Below, piece by piece: positions 32,686 to 41,769 of a DNA stretch of 64,000 nucleotides; position 1 is the stretch's first letter; every line of letters begins with the position of its first letter. The notes below the pieces were generated by a model. The model ran no database searches. It saw nothing but the letters and a program-made list of their open reading frames with translations, and was not told where the DNA came from. The position numbers and the translations under genes were made by a program. The DNA is from Pontibacter russatus (GTDB lineage Bacteria > Bacteroidota > Bacteroidia > Cytophagales > Hymenobacteraceae), in NCBI RefSeq assembly GCF_009931655.1, contig NZ_CP047984.1:4109001-4173000 (forward strand), written 5' to 3'.

Positions 32686-35142
32686 TTAGCGGGACTTCCT
32701 GGCCTTTTTCTGAAAGAGCACGGCCTTTTGCCATATTTCTGCCCTCACAAATGTACCCGTAATGGTGGGATTGCCGGTATCAACCGTGGCTTCCGCATGC
32801 ACCAGAATGTTCCGGGGCCTGCTGTTTCCCGTCAGCTTCGCGAACAGCGCCCGAAACGCTTCACCCACACCCAGGCTGATCGGCACGCGCACCGTGTTGT
32901 CGCCCTGCGGCATACGGTAGGTCCGGTTGACGGTGGCGCTGGCGTCGAGAATGTTCTCCACACAGGCATCGTACGTCAGGTCGCGCACGGCAAGCTCCTG
33001 CACGTTCGCGTTTTGTACCTCTACCAGCGCCTCCAGCAGGAGGCCCCTGGTAAAACTGAAGCCCCGCAGCTTTACCTGCTGCAGCGCCACGACGGGTGTA
33101 TCGGGCGTGGCTACCTGCAGCGTGGTATGGAACGTGCTGCGCTGCCGGGGCAGGTCCTCCACCTGGTACACCAGCGTCACGCTTTGTTTCAGGCGCAGGC
33201 TGTCGTGCTGCTGCTGTTGGTGCAGGTACTGTTGCCAGCGCGCAGCGTTAACCCCCAGCCTGAGCCAGGCCGATTGGGAACTATCCGCAGGAAGCACCTT
33301 TCCGACGCTCTCCCGGCTTATGGCGAAGGTGTCATTGGCGTGGCTCAGCGTCAGCAGCAGGCTGTCTATTTTAAAATTTACCGGCAGGGGGTTCTTCACG
33401 TGGAGGTTGAGCTCAACCCAGGCCGTGTCGTGGTGGAGGTTGACATATAATGAATCGATACTTGTGATGCGCGGGGTGAGTTTTTTACCGCCCATGCCAT
33501 TCCCCATTTCCAATACTCCGCTAAACTCAAAGTCAAGGGTGGGAGAGCCGATCATGTCGTTGCTGCTCACCAGTTCTGCCGTGGCCTGCAGATCGTATTT
33601 CCAGTTTGGATCTCCCCTGAGCGCTTTGTCGACAAGCTGGTTCACAGCCTTGGCAGAAAGCTGGACAGGCACCTCCACCAGCGAATCCCCCCTGCCTATA
33701 TGGATGGGCTCCCGGGTATGCCCCGTCAGCACCAGGTTTTCCCCCAGGTCCAGGGTATAGTCAAGGTTGCGGAGGCGCAGGTCGGGCAGGTTGGAGTGTT
33801 GCACTTTCAGGGACAGGGTGAGGGAGGCGCCCTTCTGGGGGCTGAGTTCCTGAAGCGAAAGATCGGCTACCTGTATGCTTGCCTGCCCCTGCACCGGCAC
33901 CTGTACCTGCCGCTTCAGCTGTATGCGCTGCCGCTCTGCCCCGGGCAGGTCGTAGAGCAGGTTCAGCGCAATTTCTATATTTGCCGTATCCTGCCCCTGC
34001 ATGTTCTTCATAAATTGGTCATAGGCGCTCTCGTCCACCAGCAGCCCGAGGTGCAGCGTCTGGTTTGCTGATTTCTTCAGGACCGTCTCAAAGTCTTTTT
34101 TACCGCTGGCGATGACGTTGCCGTTGTGGCGGATAAAATAGGAGGCGCTGTCGATATAGAAAGGAATGGGAGCAGGGTTGTGTACCACCACTTCCGCCTG
34201 CAGCAGCGTCTGCTCCTCGCCCGAGTCGATTTCGAGGCGCTTCACCTGGCTGAGGGAGGGCATATAACCGGTCCCGGAGCCCATTTTGCCCACATCCAGG
34301 GCGCCTGCTTTTTCTACTGTCAGCTTAAAGCTGTCGAGCAGCCGGTGGCTGCTTTCGATCTGTGCCGTAACGCGTGCGTCGTAATCCCACTTGCCGCCTC
34401 CCGTCAGCATTTTTTTGATCAGGGCGACCGCGTCAGAAGTCTTTAGTTGCAGGGGTATCTCCAGCAGTCTGCTTCCACCCTGCTGCACGCGGAAAGTGGT
34501 ATCCACCCGCCCGGAAATCGTCAGCGTGTCGCCTACCTGTATGCTGTATGCAAAGTCTTTTATCCGGAGCTCGGGCAGGTTTTGGTTGGTGGCGTCAATC
34601 TTGAGCAGAAAAGAGTACCCTTCGTTCACGCTGAAGCTCCGCACCGTCACATCCTTCAGTTGCATCGAGGGGGCTTTGGGCACAGGCACGGTGAGGTGCC
34701 GGTTCAGGGTGACGGACCGGGGGCTGATCAGGGGCAAATCGAAGAAGACATCGGCTTTTACAGCCAGTTGGATGCTGTCCTTCTCCTGCTGATCCTGCAG
34801 GTGCCGCCGGTATTTGTCGAAGTGGAGCATCAGCCGGAAGTCCAGCACTTTGTCTGCCAGGGGCGGCAGGGTCTGGGCCTCCGTCATCTGGCCCCACCCC
34901 AGTAGCGTCCCCTTGTCGCTGATGGTATAATGGATGCTGTCGAAGGTGATGGGCAGCGGCAGCCTGTTCTGCACCTGCACGCCTGCCCTCACCAGTGCCG
35001 TGTCGTTTGTCAGCTCGAGCCTGAGGGAAGAGACATTCTCCACCTTTGGGTGGTATATTTTTTTCAGGAAGTAATACAGCCCGCCCCCGACAAGTGCCAG
35101 CAGCACTACCGCGAGAATCGCCCACTTGACTTTGTTATGCAT
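32686..35142 (-). CDS. Membrane-anchored protein with six LEA2 (WHy-like) domains
   Basis: 818 residues. One N-terminal membrane helix (WAILAVVLLALVGGGLYYFL) without a cleavage site, the remainder outside the cytoplasm. Six LEA2-type beta domains follow, arranged as three A-B pairs. A units start LRLELTNDTALVRAGVQVQN, LEIDSGEEQTLLQAEVVVHN and LYVNLHHDTAWVELNLHVKN. B units show NLPELRIKDFAYSIQVGDTL, NLPDLRLRNLDYTLDLGENL and NVQELAVRDLTYDACVENIL. LEA2 domains are linked to desiccation and stress in plants and occur in bacterial exported proteins of unknown role. No partner gene is obvious. Confidence 0.87.
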   Translation of the reverse strand: MHNKVKWAILAVVLLALVGGGLYYFLKKIYHPKVENVSSLRLELTNDTALVRAGVQVQNRLPLPITFDSIHYTISDKGTLLGWGQMTEAQTLPPLADKVLDFRLMLHFDKYRRHLQDQQEKDSIQLAVKADVFFDLPLISPRSVTLNRHLTVPVPKAPSMQLKDVTVRSFSVNEGYSFLLKIDATNQNLPELRIKDFAYSIQVGDTLTISGRVDTTFRVQQGGSRLLEIPLQLKTSDAVALIKKMLTGGGKWDYDARVTAQIESSHRLLDSFKLTVEKAGALDVGKMGSGTGYMPSLSQVKRLEIDSGEEQTLLQAEVVVHNPAPIPFYIDSASYFIRHNGNVIASGKKDFETVLKKSANQTLHLGLLVDESAYDQFMKNMQGQDTANIEIALNLLYDLPGAERQRIQLKRQVQVPVQGQASIQVADLSLQELSPQKGASLTLSLKVQHSNLPDLRLRNLDYTLDLGENLVLTGHTREPIHIGRGDSLVEVPVQLSAKAVNQLVDKALRGDPNWKYDLQATAELVSSNDMIGSPTLDFEFSGVLEMGNGMGGKKLTPRITSIDSLYVNLHHDTAWVELNLHVKNPLPVNFKIDSLLLTLSHANDTFAISRESVGKVLPADSSQSAWLRLGVNAARWQQYLHQQQQHDSLRLKQSVTLVYQVEDLPRQRSTFHTTLQVATPDTPVVALQQVKLRGFSFTRGLLLEALVEVQNANVQELAVRDLTYDACVENILDASATVNRTYRMPQGDNTVRVPISLGVGEAFRALFAKLTGNSRPRNILVHAEATVDTGNPTITGTFVRAEIWQKAVLFQKKARKSR

Positions 35143-35462
35143 GAAGCCTGTTTATATGCCTCTTTGCTTACGTAAACCACAGAAAGGGCGTTAGTATTGC
35201 ACCTTTTTCATATAGAAAGGATTGTCCCTCAAACAGAAAGATGCCTGGCGCTGAACGGGCGCAGGTGTTTCACTGATCAAGGCCCCGGCATGTTTTTGGT
35301 CCGCAGTTTGCACAGCTGAAGAGGAAATTAAAGCATTTGGCTCAGGCTATATACCAGACATTGGCGTGGCGCGGCAAACCGGCGGCTTTTTAGTAACTTG
35401 CGGGTATATCAGTAGCCACAAGGGCCGGATGCGACCCTTTTCAGAAACTATATATATCCTAC
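35143..35462. other. Divergent intergenic region, no gene seen
   Basis: About 320 bases between the LEA2 gene (minus) and dcp (plus), so both promoters must be here. I see AACTTGCGGGTATATC near 35397-35412, but no clean -7 box, and no notable hairpin. Confidence 0.5.
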
Positions 35463-37655
35463 ATGACAAATAAGTTTTTAGCGACCGGCAGGAAATCAAG
35501 CCTGTTCTTTTTCCTGGCCCTGGCGGGTTGCACTTCTACCCAGACGCAGCAGAACACCCAGACACAAACGACTATGGAGCAGGAAAAGGATATAACGAAC
35601 CCATTGCTCGCCGAGTGGACCGGCCCTTACGGCGGCGTTCCCGCCTTCGACAAGATGAACCTCGCGGACCTGCAGCCTGCCATTGAAAAAGGCATGGAGC
35701 TGCACCTGGCAGAGATAGAGGCCATCGCAAATAATCCGGAGCCGGCGACGTTCGAAAACACCATTGTGCCGATGGAAGCCGCGGGCGACGAACTGAACAG
35801 AGCCCTGACCTACTACGGCATTTGGAGCAGCAATGTATCCTCGCCGGAGTTCAGGGCGATCCAGGCGGACCTGGCGCCGAAACTATCGGAGTTCAGCTCG
35901 AAGATTTCGCAGAATGAGCAACTGTTCCAGCGCGTGAAAACGGTATATGAGCAATCTCTGAAGAACCCGCTGCCTGCGGACCAGCAGCGCGTGGTGGAAC
36001 TGGTATATGAAGACTTTGCGATGCAGGGTGCCGATCTGGACGCTGCCGCCAAGGAGCGCTATGCCGTTATCAACAAAGAATTATCATCTTTATATACCGC
36101 CTTCTCCAACAACGTGCTGGCCGACGAGGAGAACTACGTGGTGTACCTGACGAAAGACCAGCTCAGCGGCCTGCCGGAGTCGTTTGTTTCAGCGGCCGCC
36201 AAAGCCGCCGCCGACCGCGGCCAGGAGGGCAAATACGCCGTCACCAACACCCGCTCGTCCATGGACCAGTTCCTGACTTACTCTGATGAAAGAGAGCTGC
36301 GGGAGAAAGTGTGGAGAACCTACTACAGCCGCGGAGACAACGGCGATGAATACGACAACAACGAGAACATTGCCAAAATACTGAAGCTGCGCGACGAGCG
36401 TGTGGCCCTGCTGGGGTACGACAACTATGCCCAGTGGCGCCTGCAGAACCGCATGGCCAAAACGCCGGAGCGCGCCATGGAACTGATGAACGCCGTGTGG
36501 CCCGCTGCCCTGGCCAGGGTGGAGGAGGAAGTGGCCGACATGCAGGCTGTGGCCGACGCCAGCGGAGATAAAATCACCATCGCTCCCTGGGATTACCGCT
36601 ACTACGCCGAAAAGGTGCGACAGCAAAAATACGACCTCGACTCGAACGAAGTGAAGCAGTACCTGCAGCTCGATAACCTGACCCAGGCGCTATTCTTTAC
36701 GGCGGGAGAGCTGTTCAACTTCGCTTTCACGCCGGTGCCGGAGGGCTCGGTGCCGGTTTTCCATGAGGATGTGAAGGTGTGGGAAGTGACGGACAAAACT
36801 ACCGGGGAGCATATCGGCCTGTGGTACCTCGATCCCTTCGCGCGGCAGGGCAAACGCTCGGGCGCCTGGGCCACCACCTACCGCAGCCACACCACGTTTG
36901 ACGGGAAGGAAACAGTGCTGGCGTCCAATAACTCCAACTTCGTGAAGCCCGCACCTGGCGAGCCAACGCTTGTTTCCTGGGACGATGCCACCACGTTTTT
37001 CCACGAGTTCGGGCACGCGCTGCACTTCTTTGCCTCCAACGTGAAATACCCAACCCTGAACAGCGGCGTGCGGGACTATACCGAGTTTCAGTCGCAGTTG
37101 CTGGAGCGCTGGCTGTCTACTGACAAGGTCATCAACCAGTTCCTGAAGCACCACGAGACAGGCGAAGTCATTCCGGCTTCGCTGGTGGAAAAAATCAAGA
37201 AGGCCGCCACCTTCAACCAGGGGTTTGAGACAACAGAATACCTGGCCTCCGCCCTGGTGGACATGAAGTACCACACTGTGGACCCGGAAGGCATTGACCC
37301 GGATAAGTTTGAGCGGGAAACCCTGGAGGCGCTGAACATGCCGGAGGAAATCGTGATGCGTCACCGGTCGCCGCACTTTGGCCACGTGTTCTCGGGCGAG
37401 GGCTACGCCACCGGCTACTACGGGTACCTGTGGGCTGATGTGCTCACCTCGGATGCGGCTGAGGCATTTGAGGAGGCGCCTGGCGGCTTCTACGACAAAG
37501 AAGTGGCGGCACGGCTGGTGAAATACCTGTTTGCGCCGCGCAATTCCATGGACCCGGCCGAGGCCTACAGACTGTTCCGGGGCCGCGACGCGAAAATAGA
37601 CGCCCTTATGCGCGACCGGGGCTTCCCGGTGCCTTCAGAGCAGTCGAAGAAGTAA
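35463..37655 (+). CDS. dcp: Peptidyl-dipeptidase Dcp, M3 family lipoprotein
   Basis: Zinc metallopeptidase that removes dipeptides from peptide C-termini. 730 residues, the usual size plus an export signal: KSSLFFFLALAGC with lipid Cys at about residue 22. The N-terminal part (NPLLAEWTGPYGGVPAFDKMNLADLQPAIEKGM) matches Dcp. The catalytic motif FFHEFGHALHFF has HEFGH at residues 514-518, with the third ligand in the downstream GFETTEYLASALVDMKYH region. The C-terminal YYGYLWADVLTSDAAEAF is family-typical. Likely periplasmic or outer-membrane peptide turnover. A 20-bp terminator follows. Alternative starts in the Gln/Thr linker (Met38) would be cytoplasmic; the signal makes the long form likelier. 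Confidence 0.94.
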   Translation: MTNKFLATGRKSSLFFFLALAGCTSTQTQQNTQTQTTMEQEKDITNPLLAEWTGPYGGVPAFDKMNLADLQPAIEKGMELHLAEIEAIANNPEPATFENTIVPMEAAGDELNRALTYYGIWSSNVSSPEFRAIQADLAPKLSEFSSKISQNEQLFQRVKTVYEQSLKNPLPADQQRVVELVYEDFAMQGADLDAAAKERYAVINKELSSLYTAFSNNVLADEENYVVYLTKDQLSGLPESFVSAAAKAAADRGQEGKYAVTNTRSSMDQFLTYSDERELREKVWRTYYSRGDNGDEYDNNENIAKILKLRDERVALLGYDNYAQWRLQNRMAKTPERAMELMNAVWPAALARVEEEVADMQAVADASGDKITIAPWDYRYYAEKVRQQKYDLDSNEVKQYLQLDNLTQALFFTAGELFNFAFTPVPEGSVPVFHEDVKVWEVTDKTTGEHIGLWYLDPFARQGKRSGAWATTYRSHTTFDGKETVLASNNSNFVKPAPGEPTLVSWDDATTFFHEFGHALHFFASNVKYPTLNSGVRDYTEFQSQLLERWLSTDKVINQFLKHHETGEVIPASLVEKIKKAATFNQGFETTEYLASALVDMKYHTVDPEGIDPDKFERETLEALNMPEEIVMRHRSPHFGHVFSGEGYATGYYGYLWADVLTSDAAEAFEEAPGGFYDKEVAARLVKYLFAPRNSMDPAEAYRLFRGRDAKIDALMRDRGFPVPSEQSKK

Positions 37656-37690
37656 GCGGGTTATATATACCCCCGGCGTAAAAGGCCGGA

Positions 37691-37736
37691 ACAACAAAAA
37701 AGGAGCAGCTATAGATAGCTGCTCCTTTTTTGTTGT
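37691..37736. terminator. Strong bidirectional terminator after dcp
   Basis: Perfect 20-bp stem (37691-37710 with 37717-37736), six-base centre, with A6 and T6 tracts within the arms, so it can work on both strands. Confidence 0.88.
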
Positions 37737-37780
37737 GGTATTTGACAATCGACAGGGGCTTAATATAATATTCCTTGTAG

Positions 37781-37800
37781 GGACAAGTCGCGACCTGTCC
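37781..37800. repeat. 20-base imperfect palindrome (REP-like)
   Basis: GGACAAGTCGCGACCTGTCC is self-complementary except at one base pair. I recall similar GTCGCGAC-centred palindromes scattered in Cytophagales genomes; no second copy is visible in this window. It lies downstream of the GAF gene. Confidence 0.45.
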
Positions 37801-37862
37801 GCGCGACAGCAGATGAATACTGCGAGGAAGTGCTGTTACTTTATATAGCTGATATAGCCAAC

Positions 37863-38348
37863 CTACATCGACTGCCTGCTGTCGCGGATATAGCGGCTCA
37901 TTTCCTCCCCGATCTGCATCAGGCTTTGTGTTTCCTCCTCTGTGAAATCATACGGCACGGGCTTCGCAATGCCCACCACGCCATACAGTTCCCCGTCCAG
38001 CAGCAGCGGCGCGGCGATAGAGCCCTCTACCTTCGTCTCTTTGGCGGCAGGGCGCGCCACGCCCGACTCGTCAGTCTGCAGGTTGCACATTTCCACGGGC
38101 TCCCGGCGTTCGGCGGCGATGCCGGCCATGCCCTTCCCGATGGGGATGGACGTCATCTTCGGAAGCAGAAATTCGGGGATGCCCTGCTGCGCCTGCAGCT
38201 TCAGCAGGTTAGTCTGCGGGTCGAGGGTATGGATGGTGCCGGTGGAGCAGCCGAACGCAGCAATGATATCGGTCAGGAGTTGCTGCCAGTCAACGGTTGC
38301 CTGCTTGTTCTGCAGGTTGGAGAGAATGGATGAAACAGTAGAAGCCAT
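37863..38348 (-). CDS. GAF-domain protein
   Basis: Single GAF domain protein of 161 residues, cytoplasmic. Seen: LLTDIIAAFGCSTGTIHTLDP, IPIGKGMAGIAAERREPVEMCNLQ, VEGSIAAPLLLDGELYGVVGIAK and FTEEETQSLMQIGEEMSRYI. The pattern resembles stand-alone GAF proteins of Bacteroidota that may sense small molecules or redox; four Cys/Met residues near the pocket keep the latter possible. No output domain, so it must act through a partner, none of which is adjacent. Confidence 0.88.
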   Translation of the reverse strand: MASTVSSILSNLQNKQATVDWQQLLTDIIAAFGCSTGTIHTLDPQTNLLKLQAQQGIPEFLLPKMTSIPIGKGMAGIAAERREPVEMCNLQTDESGVARPAAKETKVEGSIAAPLLLDGELYGVVGIAKPVPYDFTEEETQSLMQIGEEMSRYIRDSRQSM

Positions 38349-38805
38349 AGCTTTATATATAGATGGTTTAAGTTCCCGGACAAAAATTAATGTATATGAT
38401 ACATAAACGCATTATACGTCTCAAGTTATAGAAAATAAGAAGGATATATAATACATAAGATCTTGCGTCTTAATACTCACCTCCTTTTACTTACATAGCG
38501 TTAATTGAGGGTACTGCAGAAACTGAAATCAAGGATGCGCCTTCTCCTGAAAAAAATGCCCCTCCAGGCTCTCAGAGCCTGATTTCTACTGTTGCGTATT
38601 GCACTTTTTCGGCTTTTTAAGCAGTGGTTTTACCGTTTAATTACTATTTATGCTTGACTTTGGCACTTTAATTGGCTAAATTAAGCTACGAACGAGTGCG
38701 CGAAGTATCTTCTTCGGACGATTTTCGCAGCTTTTTCTTTGGTGATTCCGTTAGATGGGAAGCACTTTTTTAAATAAATTTTTAACCCAATCCACAAAAC
38801 CACCT
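38349..38805. other. Intergenic stretch without a supported gene
   Basis: About 457 AT-rich bases. A short hairpin CAGGCTCT-C-AGAGCCTG lies near 38566-38582. The stretch holds the promoter of the following gene, but I cannot place one with confidence. Confidence 0.5.
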
Positions 38806-39309
38806 ATGGTACTAATGAAGAAAGGGAGTATTGCAGCCGCGTTTGTTGCGGCGTCTTTGTGCTTCGGCCCTGCGGCATTTTCTCAGCAGGCAACTGCTTC
38901 CTCGGCCACCACGGCACAGCAGCAAGCAGGACAGAAGTTCACCGATGATGAACTGAAGAGCTTTTTGGCGGCTAACACCAAAGCCACTGAAATACAGAAA
39001 GAGGCCCGCGAGGCAGTGATCGCCGCTATTGAAAACGAGAGCCTGACCATGGACCGCTTTAACGAGCTCGTGAAAGCGCACCAGCAGGATAAACTGAAAG
39101 AGGTAGCCGAAGGCCCGGAAGAGATCTCCTCATTCAGCAAAGCAGCGCAGGCAGTCGCACTGATACAGCCTGACAAAAGGGGTAAAATAGAGAAGGCCAT
39201 CAAAGACGAAGGCCTGACCCAGGAGAAGTATGACGCCTTGCTGCAGGCCTATGAGAAGGACAAGGCCGTGCAGGAGCGCATCAGCAGAATTGTTCACGCA
39301 AACAAGTAA
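38806..39309 (+). CDS. Exported DUF4168-like protein
   Basis: Secreted helical protein of about 167 residues. Signal peptide GSIAAAFVAASLCFGPAAFSQ, then two repeats of a helical unit: FTDDELKSFLAANTKATEIQKEAREAVIAAIENESLTMDRFNELVKAHQ and SSFSKAAQAVALIQPDKRGKIEKAIKDEGLTQEKYDALLQAYEKD. The motif LTxxxYxxLxxAxxxD recurs in both halves. DUF4168 proteins occur in cyanobacteria, proteobacteria and Bacteroidota with unknown role. I chose ATG 38806; 38815 also works. A very long perfect hairpin follows the stop. Confidence 0.82.
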   Translation: MVLMKKGSIAAAFVAASLCFGPAAFSQQATASSATTAQQQAGQKFTDDELKSFLAANTKATEIQKEAREAVIAAIENESLTMDRFNELVKAHQQDKLKEVAEGPEEISSFSKAAQAVALIQPDKRGKIEKAIKDEGLTQEKYDALLQAYEKDKAVQERISRIVHANK

Positions 39310-39332
39310 GCGCTGAATCATACCAGCGTTAC

Positions 39333-39390
39333 CCATATATAAAACCGGCGGCCAGACTTAGAAAAGTCTGGCCGCCGGTTTTATATATGG
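39333..39390. terminator. Perfect 27-bp hairpin with TATATA outer arms
   Basis: Arms 39333-39359 and 39364-39390 are exact reverse complements with a four-base centre. The outer part is CCATATAT/ATATATGG; the inner AAAACCGGCGG stem has A and T tracts. It lies between two convergent genes and can end both. Confidence 0.88.
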
Positions 39391-39443
39391 CTCGTAAAAA
39401 AACAGCATCAGGGGAGGTTGAACCGCTCCGCGGATCCATATCC

Positions 39444-40883
39444 TCACCAGACATAAGTGCCGACCGCGCCGCTGCCCAGCGTAGACGTAGCCTGCTGGTT
39501 GTTGTAACTGATGTTGAAGGTCTGGGGCATCTCGCTGTCGTTCAGCACGATGAGCACCCGCTGTCCGTTGGGCGTTCTGTAGGCCACGTTGGGCAGGCCG
39601 CCGGGCATGTTGCTGCCGATGCGGACAGAGCCGGGGCGCACAAACTTGGAGGCGTGGGCGATGATATAGTAGGCAGGGTTGCGGGTCACAGTGTTGTCGT
39701 CGAGGGTGAGGGCCCCGAGGCACTGGGTGCAGCCGCCTTCGGTGTGGGGGTTCTGGTTCGGGTCGGCGGCCAGGTTCCACTCCAGCACCGTTTTAGCCCA
39801 GTTGCGGGGTGCCTTTATCACGAGGTTCTTAATATGCCAGGCCAGGTCTCCGGCGAAGTTGCCTGGCGCGCCAATCCACTGCTCCGTAAAGTACAGGTTC
39901 TTGTCGGGGTAAGCGGCATGCACCTGCGACAGCGCCTCGATCTCACCGCCATATAAATGGAAGGCTGCACCGTCTATATACTTTCTTGCCTCCGGGTCGT
40001 TCAGCACCGTGATCGGGTAATCGGGGCGGTCGGCGTTGTGGTCGTAGATGATGATTTTCGTATCGATGCCCGCCTCCTCAAACGCCGGGCCCAGGCTTTG
40101 TCTGATAAAGGCGGCCTGCTCTTCCGGCAGCATCAGCAGGCTGGGGTTGTTGCCGGGGTGCAGCGGCTCGTTCTGGATGGTGATGGCATCGATACGGATA
40201 CCTTCTGCCGCCATGCCCTGTATATACTTTACGAAATACTTCGCGTAGGCATCGTAATATTCCGGCTTCAGGCTGCCGCCCTTGGAGTTGTTGTTTGTTT
40301 TCATCCAGGTGGGCGGCGACCACGGCGAACCCATGATTTTTATATCCGGATTAATGGCGAGTATTGCCTGCAGCATCGGGATGAGGTGCGTGCGGTCAGG
40401 AGCGAGGCTGAATTTCTCCATTTCCGTATCGGTCTGCCCGGCAGGCAGGTTGCTGTAGGAGAAAACGCTGTCGTCCAGGTCGGAGGCCCCGATGCTGACG
40501 CGCAGGTAGCTCACCCCGATGTTGTCGCCGCTGGTGCCGAACAACTCCTGCAGCAGGGCTTTCCGCGCCGGAGCGTCCATCCGGTGCAGCAACATGGCGC
40601 TGCCCCCGGTCAGGGTGTAGCCAAACCCGTCCATCTCCTGGAAAGTCTCGGTCTCCTTTACGGTGATGGTGGGGTGCTCTCCGGGATTGTCGCCGAAGGG
40701 CAGCGGCGTGGGCTGGAGTTCAAACAGCGCAGACTTGTCCGGGTTGGTCAGCCAAAGCTCTGCTGATGGCGCGGCGGAGAACGTGTCGACGGTGCTGGCA
40801 GGGGTTTTCCGGCAACCGGTAAAGAGGCCCAAAAGCAGCAGCAACGCTGCAATGCCAGGCAGTATTCGGAATGATTTTCTCAT
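39444..40883 (-). CDS. GH30 glycoside hydrolase (glucosylceramidase-like) lipoprotein
   Basis: Retaining glycosidase of family GH30, lipoprotein, about 479 residues from ATG 40883. Signal LPGIAALLLLLGLFTGC with lipid Cys near residue 23. Catalytic domain: FQEMDGFGYTLTGGSAMLL, SYLRVSIGASDLDD, MGSPWSPPTWMKTNN, and the two Glu motifs ITIQNEPLHPGNN (acid/base) and LYFTEQWIGAPGNF (nucleophile). The C-terminal beta domain ends with PNGQRVLIVLNDSEMPQTFNISYNN. Related enzymes split beta-1,6-glucans or glucosylceramide; the exact bond is unknown. The 10 residues before Met 40883 look untranslated. Confidence 0.93.
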   Translation of the reverse strand: MRKSFRILPGIAALLLLLGLFTGCRKTPASTVDTFSAAPSAELWLTNPDKSALFELQPTPLPFGDNPGEHPTITVKETETFQEMDGFGYTLTGGSAMLLHRMDAPARKALLQELFGTSGDNIGVSYLRVSIGASDLDDSVFSYSNLPAGQTDTEMEKFSLAPDRTHLIPMLQAILAINPDIKIMGSPWSPPTWMKTNNNSKGGSLKPEYYDAYAKYFVKYIQGMAAEGIRIDAITIQNEPLHPGNNPSLLMLPEEQAAFIRQSLGPAFEEAGIDTKIIIYDHNADRPDYPITVLNDPEARKYIDGAAFHLYGGEIEALSQVHAAYPDKNLYFTEQWIGAPGNFAGDLAWHIKNLVIKAPRNWAKTVLEWNLAADPNQNPHTEGGCTQCLGALTLDDNTVTRNPAYYIIAHASKFVRPGSVRIGSNMPGGLPNVAYRTPNGQRVLIVLNDSEMPQTFNISYNNQQATSTLGSGAVGTYVW

Positions 40884-40973
40884 ATTTGTCACCGGAGGAT
40901 ATATGCTAAACATCCTCTAATAAGCAGAAACCGCCGCAGTATTTCAAATTTCATCGGCTATAAAGGTTGTGGC

Positions 40974-41570
40974 TTATCCCCCGGAGGCGATATCCCCGAC
41001 AGGAGCGACTAGAGCAAAGCTTTCCACCTCCAGCACCTCCCCGGCAGCCATACCGGCAACCGTCATGCTCCCGATGCGGGCGCGCACCAGGCGCAGCGTC
41101 GGGAAACCGACGGTGGCGGTCATTTTGCGCACCTGCCGGAACTTGCCTTCAGTGAGCGTGAGGGATATCCAACTGGTGGGGCCGTGGCGCGCATCGCGGA
41201 TGTTGCGGGCGCGCTCGGGCAGCGCAGGAGCCTCTTCCAGTTTCCGCACCTGGCAAGGCCTGGTCTGGTGCAGTTCCTTCTCCGTGCGTATCTCAATTCC
41301 CTCCCGCAGTTGCCGCAAGGCCTCTTCCGGAATCAGGCCGTCCACCTGCGCATAATATTCCTTCTCCACGCTGCTGCTGCGTACCTGCTCGCTGATTTTG
41401 CCGTCGGTGGTCAGAAGCAGCAGCCCCTCGCTCGCCTCGTCCAACCGGCCAATGGCCATCGTCCCTTCCGGAAAATCATACAGCTCGCCCAGCACCTTTT
41501 TCTTCTTCGTCTCGCTCACAAACTGGCTGACGTACCCATAGGGCTTAAAGAGAATAAAGTGTCGGTGCAT
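40974..41570 (-). CDS. RluE/RsuA-type RNA pseudouridine synthase
   Basis: Isomerises a uridine in 23S or 16S rRNA to pseudouridine. About 198 residues from MHRHFILFKPYGYVSQF. Catalytic motif GRLDEASEGLLLLTTDG with the active Asp in RLD, then EKEYYAQVDGLIPEE and the closing LTLTEGKFRQVRKMTATVGFPTLRLVRARIGSM, which are typical of the RsuA/RluB/E/F group. It lacks the N-terminal S4 domain, as RluE does, so RluE is the best guess. A very good promoter lies 24 bases before the chosen ATG; the longer frame (to 41666) overlaps that promoter and is rejected. Confidence 0.92.
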   Translation of the reverse strand: MHRHFILFKPYGYVSQFVSETKKKKVLGELYDFPEGTMAIGRLDEASEGLLLLTTDGKISEQVRSSSVEKEYYAQVDGLIPEEALRQLREGIEIRTEKELHQTRPCQVRKLEEAPALPERARNIRDARHGPTSWISLTLTEGKFRQVRKMTATVGFPTLRLVRARIGSMTVAGMAAGEVLEVESFALVAPVGDIASGG

Positions 41571-41593
41571 GTGTGGGGTATGTAAGAACGTAG

Positions 41594-41625
41594 CAAAGGT
41601 ACCGGTAAAGGTGGTTTGCTCCAAA
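41594..41625 (-). promoter_or_regulatory. Bacteroidota promoter TTTG-N20-TACCTTTG
   Basis: On the minus strand a TTTG -33 box (41622-41625) is followed after 20 bases by the -7 box TACCTTTG (41594-41601). This matches the Bacteroidota primary-sigma consensus and settles the start of the pseudouridine synthase gene. Confidence 0.75.
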
Positions 41626-41769
41626 GGGAAGGCAACTGTGGCTTGGGTTTGAGGCGGAGGGTACATGCAAAGGCTATTTCATATAGGGCTTTCATTATAT
41701 ACGGCTTCCCAAGAAAAATGCTTGCTAATGATATATAGATTAATTAATATTAATGAGACCTGCATTTCT

